From positions 124,001-188,000 of the forward strand of contig JAEHOE010000185.1 in the NCBI GenBank assembly GCA_016858145.1: a stretch of 64,000 nt of DNA, written 5' to 3'. The translations under genes were made by a program, and so were the position numbers. Below, in pieces: positions 25,491-36,021 of the stretch. The notes under the pieces are model-generated. The model was not told the DNA's origin. It searched no databases and saw nothing but the letters and a program-made list of their open reading frames with translations. The DNA comes from Edaphochlamys debaryana (taxonomy: Eukaryota; Chlorophyta; Chlorophyceae; Chlamydomonadales). The stretch's first letter is position 1; each line of letters starts with the position of its first letter.

Positions 25491-25898
25491 ACCGGCAGCT
25501 ACGGCCTTCCCCAGGGGCGCTTCCCAAAACCGCCGGGCGCAGCTCTTGCACAGGATCTCTCCGCCGTGGCCGCGGTACCAGCAGCCCTTGCTGAGGTGCC
25601 GATCGCGGCAGCCCGGCACGGCGCAGGGGCCCGTCATCGCCGCCAAGCGCCGGAGCTGTGCGGCTGAGACGTCGACAGGGGGCAGCTGCACGCCCATGGC
25701 AGCGGGCGCGGCCTCTGCTGCCGCCTCAGATTGAGGCGGCACAGCCTTGGCCTGCAGGCCCTCAAGGGACGCCAGCAAGGCCGCCAATAGCCTGGCCCGC
25801 TCGACGGGGTCGGTCGCGGAGGTGTAGGCAGAAGCTACCAGCTGCAGGGTGGGCTTGCCGTCTCGGCCGATCACCGCCTCGTGCTGAAGCGGCCACAA
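25473..25898 (-). CDS. Zinc-finger-like ORF (GATA-like C-x4-C ... C-x2-C)
   Basis: This 141-codon ORF is Ala/Leu-rich in its first half (VERARLLAALLASLEGL, likely helical). It then has CAVPGC, a WYRGHGGE segment and LCKSCARRF, i.e. C-x4-C-x19-C-x2-C. The Trp-x-Arg and LCxxC spacing resembles a GATA-type zinc finger, but the first knuckle has x4 instead of x2. The ORF runs into the minisatellite at its 3' end, where the true C-terminus may be spliced. It could be a DNA-binding protein or a repeat-derived fragment; neighbours give no help. Confidence 0.4.
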   Translation of the reverse strand: MWPLQHEAVIGRDGKPTLQLVASAYTSATDPVERARLLAALLASLEGLQAKAVPPQSEAAAEAAPAAMGVQLPPVDVSAAQLRRLAAMTGPCAVPGCRDRHLSKGCWYRGHGGEILCKSCARRFWEAPLGKAVAAGVLAEA

Positions 25899-25899
25899 A

Positions 25900-28560
25900 A
25901 TGGCGTTACACGGTGTGGGAAGCTCGTGCGCGTGGCTTCCCTGGCCCTTGCCCCGCCCTGCCCTTGCGCGCCTTGCCTGGCCATTTAGGGCGAACGTGAT
26001 TCTGCACTCGCCCTCGCTTCCGTCGCTTGGCAGCCTAAAGGACGATTCGCAGCAAGAACTTGGCAGGCAAGTCCATATAATAATGATCGGAATGGAGGGG
26101 CTGTCGCGCAGGGGGGACGCTGCGGCGGATCAGGTAGAAGGACCAGTCAAGACCTTCTACAAGGCCCCTGATGGCGGTGAAGAGAGGGTCCAAGACTTCA
26201 CTAGACGCCCAGTCCCGGAATCAGCGATCACCAATCAAAGCTTGAAGTGGGATAGCGGTCCATAGCTCAAGCTGGTTGTTGGCTAAGGCGGAGCGGCCCG
26301 CTGGCAGTGCCATGGTCATGCGGGCCCGGAGCCCGGCAAAGTGACAGTAGGGAAACCCAGAGCCAGATGGCCGATTTGGACACATGCCAGGCGTGTTGGA
26401 ACCCGCCTTCCCAGCTCGGTGAGTCAGGAGTTCCTTTCCAGCCCCAGCAGCCCTTTCAGTACATTCCTGTACCAGGTCAGGGGCCAGGCCGCATGGGGAC
26501 GTGCCGTCCGTTGGTAGCAAGGTGGCTGACACCTGCACCCGCCCACCATGCCGACAGGACCCCATCCCAGGAGGCATCAGCCTTTCCGGCCCCCCATCAT
26601 GGCAGCCGATGGCGCTGCCGGCGGCGCCGCGTACCTCCTATTTACGCTTCCTGTACCGGCACCCCTTTCGGGGCCCACGGTCGATGGCATAGTGTTATAT
26701 TCTCACGACAACACAGGCAGTGGCATTGCACGTGCTCGTCCCGTAGGCCTCAGTGCCCTGGCCGCCGCCGCTTGGGGGCGCAGGGGCAGCGAGGGCGTGT
26801 GCGCCCCCTCCCTCCGGCTGGTGCCGTGCGTCCCAAGCTCCGAACAACTGCGGCGGACGCCCAGGTTGCGCGGTGCGCTTTGAGCCTCCACAAGGCGTTG
26901 GCGTGTGGAGCTGCGGAAGCAGAGGCGACAGCCCCAGCAGCTCGCCACCCAGTGAACCCACTACCATGGTAACACGCGAACGAGCTTTCGATTCGTTTCC
27001 TGATTCCTGCTTGAAATGTTGCCGCGGTGTCCTCCCTTCAAGTCACACACACTGCTGGGCGCTCAAAAGCCGCGACGAGCCCAAATTCGCGTAACCGGCT
27101 CGTCAAATGTCGGGTCGTCCCCAAAACTTCTGGGCCAAATCTCGGCTCGTCCAATTCTCGGGACTCCTCTACAGGCCCAAAGAGTCGTTTTTGCGGAGTC
27201 GACTAAGTCGGCTGCGCCGCCCCCCGTAGTCCCCAGGCGGGCCCCAGGCCGGTGCACAGCAAGCTTGTCCCAGGTACGGGCACGTCAGCGCCCTTCAAGA
27301 AAGCCTCATCCCGCCCCCTCGCCAACGCCGCCTGAGGCCTGACCAGGGCTTACCACCAAATGTTCTCTTGCCCGGGCAGGCTGGCCTACAGCCCCTCCCC
27401 GCAGCCAGCTGTCATGGTCCGTGGGCTGCAGGGCGTTGCAGCAACAAGGAACAGCGCTCAACTGTTCTCTTGGTGCCCCCAATTCGCTCTTCGGCCTCTT
27501 CCCTGTGTACTGTCGACTAACACACGGTCAAGCAAAACCGGAGTCCCCCTCGCCCCCGCCTGCACGCCTCCAAAAGTGAAATCCTACGGCAGTACGAAAA
27601 TTTGCCCGGCGCCGCGCAAAGTGTGTCCCCTTTCCGTCGTACGCATTTCAATCCGCCCTCCCGCCAGTTTAGGTTGGCTTCGATCCTCGTTGGGAGCATC
27701 ATGGAAGGAGGAGTACTGTGTGCAACGGAGGTTTCGGAGCGTGGGGGTGGCCGGGAAGAGCTGCAAGCCAGGGAGCAGAGGGGAGGACGCAAGTGTGAGG
27801 CAACGTACCTATGCGTGGAGATGATTGGGCGCGCAAGACGCGGCGACAGCCGAGGTTGAAGCGTGGTCATCCGGGAACTGTCTTGACATTAGGGAGTGCA
27901 GGGGGCGCAATAGATAGTCGCCCCTGCACTCTACTAGCGGGGGAGGGAGGCGAATCACCTCACCAACAGCCGTACCTCGCGCATGTGAGGCACAACACTG
28001 TTAAGCAATTAGGCAGTAATCACGAGTACGGCTTTGTGCCGGCCGCCGCCTCTGCCTATTGAGTCCCCATGGGTCTGGTTACCTCCTGACTTCTTGGCAC
28101 ACTCCGCGACCCCCCTTCCTCCTCGCCGCTTTCCCTCTCTCAAAACCCCTCTACTTCGCAGAGATAGAGCTCAGGGTTGCTGCTCAATCCAGACTCCCAT
28201 GTGCTGCGCGATCGCGGGGCCAGCTGGGTGGCATGGGCGAGGCGGACGCAGGAGTAAAGGGGTGAAGCGGCGGCGGGCGCATCCGGCCGGGGGGGCGCAC
28301 GGTAGCCGGGCTGATGTGCGGGCAACGGTGGAGGCATCCGGATGGTCCCAGGCAGCAGTGCAGGGGTGGGCACGGCCCGGAGCGCGGCGCGGAGGCTTAT
28401 ACCACCCGGAGGCGGGCCAGGGCGCTGCAAGACGAGGAACCCTTGCAGAGAGAGGCCCTCGCAAACCCAGCAAGGAGCGCAGCCCCAGGACCCCAGCGAT
28501 GCACGACAAATCTCAGGGGCAAGGGTGCGAGGAGAGTGCAGGCACGAGACGCGTGGGGGA
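25900..28560. other. Gene-poor spacer
   Basis: ORFs here are short, Pro/Arg/Ala-rich and overlap on both strands as expected for GC-rich non-coding DNA; I found no domain, RNA gene or convincing splice chain. Confidence 0.4.
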
Positions 28561-28561
28561 A

Positions 28562-28660
28562 GGGGACAGGGGGACGAGGTTACGCGAAAAGCAGGGCCGC
28601 AACGTGCGACCACATCTCGGGCGAGCGACAACCCGCATCTCGCGAGCAGCGAGCGATGTC
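28562..28660 (+). repeat. Dispersed repeat, related to 19750-19870
   Basis: Shares GGGGACGAGGTTACGCGAAA and a weaker downstream segment with the copy at 19.75 kb. Confidence 0.5.
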
Positions 28661-28789
28661 CCTCAGACGCGTGGGGGGCGTGGGGGCACAGAGCGCGCAA
28701 GGGGCACAGGCAGCTCGAGGGTCCCCCTCGAAGGGGGGCTGAAGGGGCGCAGAGCACGTGAGGGTCACGAGCAAGCTTTGCGGGGGCCT

Positions 28790-28915
28790 CGGGGGGATGG
28801 CATTGGGGGTGCGGGGAGCCGGGGCTGAGGGGTGCGGGGCACGGGGGGTGGGGGTGCGGGGGGCGAGCGGGCACGGGGGCAGGGGGGCAAAGGGGCGAGG
28901 GGTGGCGGGGCGCAA
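28790..28915 (+). repeat. G-rich low-complexity tract
   Basis: Irregular GGGGC/GGGGT runs with interspersed GCAC and GCGAG; strong purine/G skew but no fixed period. Confidence 0.6.
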
Positions 28916-29641
28916 GCTGCGGGCCTGCGTGTCCGCCAGCACGCTAGCGGCCCGAGCTGCCAACTGGCGTTTCGGCCAGGTGCCCTGTCAGCTCTGGACT
29001 TTGCGGACTTGCTTCCCGTGCGCGCGCCTTAGGCGAGCGGGGCAGGCTCCCACTGCACTCGCGATGGTGCCAGGATGGTGTCCGGCGCCGCGTGCCCGAC
29101 TGCCCGTAGCATGGTCTCCTATCGCTATCACTGCGCGAGCACGCTGCAGTCGCACGAGGTGGCGTCGCTGCCACCGGCGGAGCAAGGGTGCGTCCTGACT
29201 TGTGGTGCCCGCGTTGCACCGCGACGCCCTCCCTAAACATTGCGTGTTGCGTAACTCGGCGTGCTGGGGCTGGCGTCAGTTCGCGCGGCGTGCCTCAAGT
29301 GTCAATCGCGAGCCGCTCGGTGCAAGGCCCGACGACTTTTGTCGCAATCGGTCGCTTTTGCGCTCAGGCCCCACGCGCTTCCCCCGCGTGTTGCTATCTC
29401 TCAGATTTATTTCGTGCTGTGCGAGCTGTTTGCGGCTGGGTCGCGAGGATTCGGCCGACGAGGTCTGGACATGCTCCAATTGGCTCTCTTCGGCCTTGCG
29501 CGGCCCAGCATTAGGTTCGCTCGACCTTCCGACCGTGGAGCGTGCGCTCGAGTGGTCGCTCGGGTGCGCCTACGAGAAGTGTGGGGAGAAGTGTGAACTG
29601 TTTTTGACTCGTACCAGGGGTGGGTCTTCGGGCCGATCCGT

Positions 29642-30116
29642 AAGGGACACTACGGAGCGCTCTCAGCGCGCCGAGGGGAGGTTTTGGGGCGTGTACGGCA
29701 GGGAGGAAGTGGGGCCTTGAACCCTTGGGAGGTAGAAAAGGGGTTTGGGGGGGCGGGGCTGGAAGGGGGCCGGGGAGAAGGCGGGTTGGTGCGCCAAGGG
29801 CGGTACGGCAGGCTCGAACCGGCCCCGGTCGAAGCAGAGTTGAGGCCTGCTGGGGTACTAGTACTGTTCGATAGCTCGTTGTTGTCACGCATGCTGACCT
29901 CGGTGGACGCGTTCTGACGGCTCACGCGTGTTGATTGGGACCGCTGCAGGTGAGCGTAGGCAAGGTCCGGTGGGAGTAGTTTTCGATAGCTCGTTGTTGT
30001 CACGCATGCTGACCTCGGTGGACGCGTTCTGACGGCTCACGCGTGTTGATTGGGACCGCTGCAGAACACGCCCGGGCGCCAGAGCTTGCGGCCGCCCTGC
30101 GGCGCGCTTCGCTCGC
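29642..30116 (+). repeat. DIRS split direct repeat A1
   Basis: Matches A2 (36018-36377) with an offset of 6,376 bp at the left end. It is longer than A2 because an 83-bp block (29867-29949) is duplicated at 29982-30064, separated by about 32 bp of unrelated sequence. Confidence 0.9.
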
Positions 30117-30125
30117 GGTGCTTGG

Positions 30126-31965
30126 ATGCAACGGCAGCTCGCCAACCTGCGCTCATTGCGCGAAACGCTGGGCGTGGGCGGGGCTCATGGGCCGCCAAAC
30201 GCGTCGTGCCTGCAGCAGTTCGACACGCTGCAGTCCGTGCACGCTAATTACGAGGTGGAGCTGCAGAACGCGCAGAAACTTCAGCGCGCCGCTGCTCGCC
30301 AGAACAGAATCCAGCAGGTGGAGCAAGCACTAGTCGACCATGTCCGGCGCATCACCAGCGCGTGCCCCGCGCTGGTGCCATTCAGCAGCCGTGCATTCTG
30401 GCGGTCACGGGCCAATATGGAGGCCGCTATTGAGCGCTTGGAGGAGGCGCTTGCCAACCCAGACGCCGCGGGCCCGGCGCCCCACGGAGCGCCGGGCCCG
30501 GCGCCCCACGGAGCGCCGGGCCCGGCGCCCAACAGAGCAACGGGCGGGGCAGGAGCATCGGGTGGGCACGCCGCCCCAGCGCCGGCAGCTCCGGCGCCAC
30601 CCACAGCAGCTCCACACCCCCACGGCCGCAGACCAGCCAGCGCAGGAGCAGCAGCAAGCGGAAGAAGAGCAGGCGCAAGCGCAGGCGCAGGCGGCGCTGC
30701 AGCAGCAGCACGCTCAGGCGCAAGCGCTGATGCAGGCGCAGCTGCAGCAACAGGCCCTGCAGCGCACCATGCAGGCGGCCAACGCGCAGCAACACATGAG
30801 CCAGGCGGCACTGTTCGGAGGCCTGCCGACGGGGGGCCACGGAGCTGGGCTGGGAGGCCTGACTCAGCAGCTCACGGGCTTCGGCAGTCTGCCGCAGACG
30901 GGCGCAGGGGCCCCCGAAGGAGCGGGAGCCCTGGCGCTGTTTGCGTCGACGCTCAGCGCACAGGGTCACAACCCACACGGCGCGGGCCTGCTGCCCCAGG
31001 GCGGCGCCGGCGGCACCGCCCACAGCTTGGGCCCACAGCACGGGGGCCCAGGCCCGGGCTCCAACATTCCAGCCGTACCGCACTCTTGGGCGCAGAGCAA
31101 CAATCAGCTCCTCAGCTTTGCCCTCGGTCCGGTTGGCGAGCTGGATGCAGTCCTGGATGCGATGCCGCAAATGCGCTCGGCGCTCACACAGCTCGGCCTC
31201 AAGGCGCCGGCAGCCAAGCTGTCAGACGCCGACGCGCGGCTCACGAGCGCCACGCAGTGGTGCAACACAGCGGCCAAGGCGTTCAGAGCGCAGGCCAGCA
31301 GCGCACAAGGGGCAGAGCGGGCGAAGGCGGAGAGCATGGCAGCCAGCTTTGCGGATCTGGCCCTCTGGTGCTCGGAGACGCACACCAACATGTACCGCTA
31401 CACCGCCGCCTTCCACGGCGACTTCAAAGCCACGCTTGCGCTCCTGAAGGCACCGCAGCCGGCGCAGCAGCTTGTGCGTGACTCGCTCCTGATACCCGAT
31501 GAGGTGCGGCCGCACCTCTCGCTGGGCCTGGGCAACATCGCTAGCGGCAAATCGCGGCAAGCGGGGCCCTACAACGGCGGTGCTCCGCCGTCCAGCAGCT
31601 CGTGGCAGGCGCAGGACCAGCCGCCGTACCAGCCGCCGTACCAGTCGCCGTACCAGTCGCCGTACCAGCCGCCGTATCGGCCGCCGTACCAGCAGCCGCA
31701 GCTGCAGTGGGAGCAGGAGCCGGAACGCCTGGCGGGGCACGTGACGCCCAGGGGCCCGCTTACGGATGCCCAGTTCAGCGCGCTTCGCGCCGCCGCAAAG
31801 CCAGGCTTCTGCTATCACTGCGGCGAGTTGGGTCACACGGTGCGCGGGTGCAAAAGGCTGGAGGCGCTCGCATCGTTGCCGCGGCAGCAGCTGCGCAGCC
31901 AGTACGTTGAGCTGCAGCGCTTGCTGCAGCCGCCGACGGGGCTTCCCCCGCCGCCTCGGCGGTAG
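30126..31965 (+). pseudogene. DIRS Gag-like ORF with CCHC zinc knuckle, frameshifted
   Basis: The N-terminal half reads in the frame of 30126: a helical/coiled-coil region (QNAQKLQRAAARQNRIQQVEQ) and AAIERLEEALANPDAAG, then GPAPHGA repeats. The rest reads in the +1 frame: Gln-rich helix (QAQALMQAQLQQQALQRT), a capsid-like helical body (MPQMRSALTQLGLK... DLALWCSETHTNMYRYTAAF), PPYQ repeats and the zinc knuckle CYHCGELGHTVRGC (C-x2-C-x4-H-x4-C) near 31811, with a stop at 31963-31965. The switch lies within about 30480-30640, where a 24-bp repeat (three copies) sits. It could be decay, a sequencing error or a frameshift signal. Gag would package element RNA. Confidence 0.7.
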
Positions 31966-32188
31966 CTGCCAGCCCAGTCAGTCGAGGCGCTCGCTTCGCC
32001 CTCAAGGGCGGGGGCCGCGGCGCCGCCCACCCACCCGGCAGCGGCAGCCGGACCGGTGGCGACTGACGAGGGCTTGGGCGCACATGCAGAAGGTGAGACA
32101 CGACCGCCGCGAATGGTCAGAATCAGGCCGCGTTGTAAGGGTCGGCACGTGCTTGCTCCTGTACGGCCGGTCGGGCCATGCTACCTAA

Positions 32189-32380
32189 TCTGTACGTTGC
32201 TTAACCTGTACGTCGCTCAACCTGTACGTCGCTTAACCTGTACGTTGCTCAACCTGTACGATGCCTAACCTGTACGTTGTTTAACCTGTACGTTGCTTAA
32301 CCTGTACGTTGCTTAACCTGTACGTTGCTTAACCTGTACGTTGCGTGACCTGTACGTTGCCGGACCTGTACGGCCCGTTG
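32189..32380 (+). repeat. 16-bp minisatellite between gag and RT
   Basis: About 12 head-to-tail units of CCTGTACGTTGCTTAA with point variants fill the gap between Gag and RT. There are no spacers between units, so this is not a CRISPR-like array. The nominal start of the RT ORF lies inside it. Confidence 0.9.
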
Positions 32381-34486
32381 GGGCATCCCTCGCTCCCTTC
32401 CTCAGTTGAGTGGGTCGACCCTTCGGTTGCGGACCCGCCGCCGCTAGAACGACGATGGTTCAACCACAACGGCGTTAAACTTGACACGGCCGCCTGGGCA
32501 CGACACGGCGTTGACACGCCCACCACCCGCAACGAGATCCGCTGGACGTTTCATACCACACCCGCGGAGCGCCGTGACGCCCCAGTTTACCCATCCGTAC
32601 GACAACACCTCAGCGCTCTTGGTGATCATTTCGACGGCCTGCTAGCATCCGGCGTGGTCGAGCCGTACGACCCCGCAGCGCACGGGTCAGAGTCTGACTT
32701 CGCCGCCGTCGTTAACCCCGTCCACGTCGTCGTTCAGCCCAACAAGCTCCGCCCGCTCATCGACCCCTCGGCTTCCGGTGTCAACGCATGCATGAACCAC
32801 CTACCGTGCCCTCTTCCCACGCTGGCCGACGTTCTCGACGCCATGCCTGCCGGCTCATACATGGGCAAACGCGACCTGGCCTCGGGCTTTCACCACTGCG
32901 TGCTGCACCCCTCTGCACGCCGCTTCGTCGCCTTCCGTCACCCCGTCACGCGGCAGCTCCTCCGTTGGGTAGCCCTCCCCTTCGGCGCCAGCCAGTCCCC
33001 CTCCATCTTCTGTGAGCTCAGTGACGCCGCACGCCGGCTCTTCCAGGCCGAGTGCGACCGCTTGGGCTTGGGGGTGCGGATCTGGTGTTATGTGGACGAC
33101 TACGGGATTATCGGCCCGTCACATGCAGCAGTGCAGCGAGCCTTCGACGTGATGGACAGGCTGGGCGCAGAGCTGGGGCTCGAGTGGAACCGAGCCAAGG
33201 ACCAGGGCCGGTCAGCCCCGCTGCAACAGATGGAGTTCTTGGGCATGCTGTTCGACTCCACCGCCGCGGGGGGGCCGCAGATGCGCATCGCGCCCTCCAA
33301 GCGTGAGCGGTACGCAGCGGAGGTGGCCTCCGTGCTGGCTGACGCAGCGGCCTCCGCCCCGCATCCGTCAGCGCCGCGGTCCTCCCTAGAGACAGTGGTA
33401 GGCCGACTGACTTTCGTCGCACGAGCCTGCCGGTGGGGCTTCACGTTCATGCAAGGCCTATACGACTGTCTCTTCACCACCACCTCCCCGCCCCCGTCAC
33501 GGTGTGCCCTCACGGCATCAGCTCTCGACGACCTGGCGTTCTGGATGCGCATCCTAGGCCACGACGGCCAGGACCGGCGGCTCTGGGATGGCGTGCGACA
33601 GAAAAAGTCGCCCGCCAAACTAGAAAGGGGGGGTGCAGACGGCACGCTGCAATGCGAAGACTCGCTGACGGGCGAAGTCATTTTCACGGATGCCAGCGGC
33701 GTGGGGTTCGGAGCCTGGTGGGGGGCGGCGGAAATGCAGGGGCAATGGTCGGCGGAGGAGAGCCGCCTGGCGGTCGCGTGGCGGGAGCTTAAGGCGGTGG
33801 TGCAAGCCCTCAGCACATGGGCAGAGGCCCTTCGTGGGCGGCGAGTGTTGATACGCTGCGATAACACGCAGGCAGTGGCGGTAATAAATCATGGCGCATC
33901 ACGGGTGCCAGAAAGCCGGCCTCTCAGCCGGCGGTTAGCCGAGTTAGCTGTGGGTTTCGATTTCGAGGTTTGGGCAGAGCAGGTGGCGGGGGTGGATAAT
34001 GAGCGCGCCGATCGGTTGAGCCGCAAGTTGGCGGAGCCGGTGTCCAACCTTATGCTGCGGCCCGAGGTGTTTGCTTCCTTGTGCCCACGAGCGAGCCCAT
34101 ATCGGCCGCATGTTGATTGCTGCGCAGATGAGAAGGGGTTAAATGTTCAGAAGGGGTGTGCCTCTTTCTTTTGTCCGTCGCGTTCTGTCTTAGGCCACGA
34201 GGCAGCGTTGGCGGGCAAGGCGTTGTGGGCCTTTCCCCCACCGGTGTTGGCGGGTGATGTGCTGGGAGTTATTGTGCGCGCTTTCCGGCTTTCGGGGGCC
34301 ACTGGGGCCACAGTTGTTGTGCCCTTCTGGCCCGAGCGGGGTTGGTTTAGGCGCCTGATCCGCGGCCCAGGGTCGCCCTTCCGTGTGGTTTCGGTCCTGG
34401 CCGAAGGAGGGTCCTGGTGCCGGGCACCCTGGGGTGACCTCTCGCCACCGTCCCCGTACGACTTGCTGGTGCTACGCTTGCCGTAA
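32345..34486 (+). CDS. DIRS reverse transcriptase - RNase H (with methyltransferase-like tail)
   Basis: 713 codons. RT motifs run from LRPLIDPSASGVN and GSYMGKRDLASGFH through LPFGASQSPSIFCEL to the catalytic CYVDDYG (residues about 249-252) and FLGMLFD. RNase H follows: FTDASGVGFGAWW (about 448), the E of WRELKAVV, CDNTQAVAVIN and NERADRLSR. The C-terminal 150 residues (VDCCADEKGLNVQ, WAFPPPVLAGDVL, VVVPFWPERGWFRRLI) match the degenerate DAM-like methyltransferase tail usual in DIRS pol ORFs. It copies element RNA into circular DNA. The listed start is a GTG inside the 16-bp minisatellite; the true N-terminus is undecided and expression may depend on splicing or read-through from gag. The ORF itself is unbroken. 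Confidence 0.9.
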   Translation: MTCTLPDLYGPLGHPSLPSSVEWVDPSVADPPPLERRWFNHNGVKLDTAAWARHGVDTPTTRNEIRWTFHTTPAERRDAPVYPSVRQHLSALGDHFDGLLASGVVEPYDPAAHGSESDFAAVVNPVHVVVQPNKLRPLIDPSASGVNACMNHLPCPLPTLADVLDAMPAGSYMGKRDLASGFHHCVLHPSARRFVAFRHPVTRQLLRWVALPFGASQSPSIFCELSDAARRLFQAECDRLGLGVRIWCYVDDYGIIGPSHAAVQRAFDVMDRLGAELGLEWNRAKDQGRSAPLQQMEFLGMLFDSTAAGGPQMRIAPSKRERYAAEVASVLADAAASAPHPSAPRSSLETVVGRLTFVARACRWGFTFMQGLYDCLFTTTSPPPSRCALTASALDDLAFWMRILGHDGQDRRLWDGVRQKKSPAKLERGGADGTLQCEDSLTGEVIFTDASGVGFGAWWGAAEMQGQWSAEESRLAVAWRELKAVVQALSTWAEALRGRRVLIRCDNTQAVAVINHGASRVPESRPLSRRLAELAVGFDFEVWAEQVAGVDNERADRLSRKLAEPVSNLMLRPEVFASLCPRASPYRPHVDCCADEKGLNVQKGCASFFCPSRSVLGHEAALAGKALWAFPPPVLAGDVLGVIVRAFRLSGATGATVVVPFWPERGWFRRLIRGPGSPFRVVSVLAEGGSWCRAPWGDLSPPSPYDLLVLRLP

Positions 34487-34493
34487 CGTGCCC

Positions 34494-35714
34494 CGCTCCG
34501 CCCCCCACCGGCCGAGCGCAGGCTTCTGCGGCGTGTGCGGCCTACGGACGGGCGTCTTGGACGTGCGGTACGAGGTCTGCACGGTACCGGCGCATCGCCC
34601 CTGCCTGGGCCTGGGCGTTGGCGCCTACCCGGGAGGCTGGATGAAGTGCGCACGGTGCATATTGGCCGCCGCCGGCGTGCACACGTCGGCGGTGGGGGGC
34701 CCGGCGGGGGACCTGGCCAGCCTCACGGTCACGCTCCGCAGCGGCGCAGTTAGCGCATGATCGGCCGCGTCGTACGAGACCCACCGCCGCCGGTACGTGC
34801 GCTGCTGCCACGATCTGGGTCTGCCGCCGGCGGCGGCGTTCCCTCCGGACCGGGATGGCGATCTCAACCCGGAGCTGGTGTGCCTGTTCATCGCCTGGCA
34901 AGTGCGGCGGGGGCTGGCCAACGACACCATCTCGGGGTCCGTCACGGCGCTCGCCGACTGGCAGCGGGGCCGTGGTGCAGCGGAGGCGGACAGAGCGTCG
35001 CGTCACCCGGCCGTCCAGTCCGCCCTCGCCCAGGCCCTGCGGCGACGGGCGCTAGCGCCGCCAGGGGCGGCGCTGTCGCGCAAGGCGCCCTTTCCGCTGG
35101 ACCTGCTGGTGGTGCTCCTCGGCTGGCTGCAGCACCAGGCCAACGCAGATCCGGGGCGAAGGCGGGAGCGAGAGCAGGACGCAGCGTGGCTGACGGCGGG
35201 TTTCTTGGGCATGCTGAGGCGGAGCGAGCTAGCAGCGCTGCGGGTTGGCGACGTGACTGCCGCGCCAGGCGGCGGGGTGCGGCTGTTCATAGCCCGGAGC
35301 AAGACAGATCAGACAGCACGAGGAGCGGAGGTATTCCTGGCCGAGCGGACGGCGTCCGGCATCCCCACCGCGCGCATTCTGCTGCGACACGTCGAGCGGC
35401 GGCGAACAGAGGGCGCGGGCACCGGAGCCCACTTGTTTGGTGCAGCCGGGGCGGCGGCGGCGTGGCACAAGGGCGCTTTCACCCGCCGGCTCAGGTCGCT
35501 GCTGTCGGCGGCGGGTGCAGCCGTACCCGCTCTGGGGCTGGCACCGGAGCGCTACTCGGCCCACAGCCTACGGCACGGCGGCGCCACGGCAGCGGCGGAG
35601 GCGGGCGCCACGCTGGGGGAGATTATGGAGCACGGGCGCTGGCGGTCCCTAGCAGTGCCACGCTACGTGCATCTGTCAGCGGCCACCCGCATGCGCCTGA
35701 CCGCCCGGGTCTGA
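34494..35714 (+). pseudogene. DIRS zinc-finger/tyrosine recombinase ORF with in-frame TGA
   Basis: A cysteine-rich module (CGVCG ... CTVPAHRPC ... MKCARC, about 34525-34665) is followed in the same frame by a tyrosine recombinase. The recombinase has all catalytic positions: R in MLRRSELAALR, K in RSKTDQ, H-x2-R in AHSLRHGG, HGRW and the nucleophile Y in VPRYVH. A TGA at 34758-34760 interrupts the frame between the two, just before SAASYETHRRRY, a segment that resembles the normal start of the YR core-binding domain. No ATG lies in frame between that stop and the core, so this copy is probably inactivated by a nonsense change (CGA to TGA would suffice). The enzyme would integrate circular DNA at the AAGG junction. 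TGTAA motifs at 35899 and 35973 in B1 may serve as polyadenylation signals. Confidence 0.8.
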
Positions 35715-35729
35715 CGACAACTGTGCAAG

Positions 35730-36021
35730 GGGGGTGCCAGCCTGGGCAGAGCGGGCCGGGCTGGTCAGGGCGGCGGGGGAGTGAGGGAGAGTTTGTGTGC
35801 CGGTTCTGGGCGGCGCCCCCGCCGCCCGTGTGTCTTTCCCCCCCTTTGCTGTTGCCCCGGGCGCCGGGGCGGGGGGTTGTAGCGTGGCGTGGAGAGTGTG
35901 TAAGGGCTTGGCAATTGGCGTTGCGACCGGCTGGGGGTATTCGAGAGCCGGCGAACGTTGGAGCGGTAGCAGTGTAAGGGGAGAGGGTCGGCGAACGAGT
36001 CTCCGTACATGCACCAAAAGG
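35730..36021 (+). repeat. DIRS split direct repeat B1
   Basis: Starts GGGGGTGCCAGCCT 15 bp after the YR stop and ends at CACCAAAAGG, overlapping the start of A2 by the 4-bp AAGG core. It is matched by B2 in two pieces (36401-36550 and 37529-37684). Confidence 0.9.

Noticed and set aside
28140..28874. 244-codon minus-strand ORF
   Set aside because: Pro/Arg/Ser-rich, opposed by equally long plus-strand frames; no motif or splice support.
32189..32380. CRISPR-like regular repeats
   Set aside because: Units are contiguous with no spacers, and the context is a eukaryotic retroelement.
33100..33867. 255-codon minus-strand ORF
   Set aside because: Antisense shadow of the RT-RNase H ORF, with no domain of its own.
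34757..35977. 406-codon plus-strand ORF
   Set aside because: Out of frame with the tyrosine recombinase whose catalytic residues all lie in the other frame; composition is Arg/Gly-rich as expected for a shadow.
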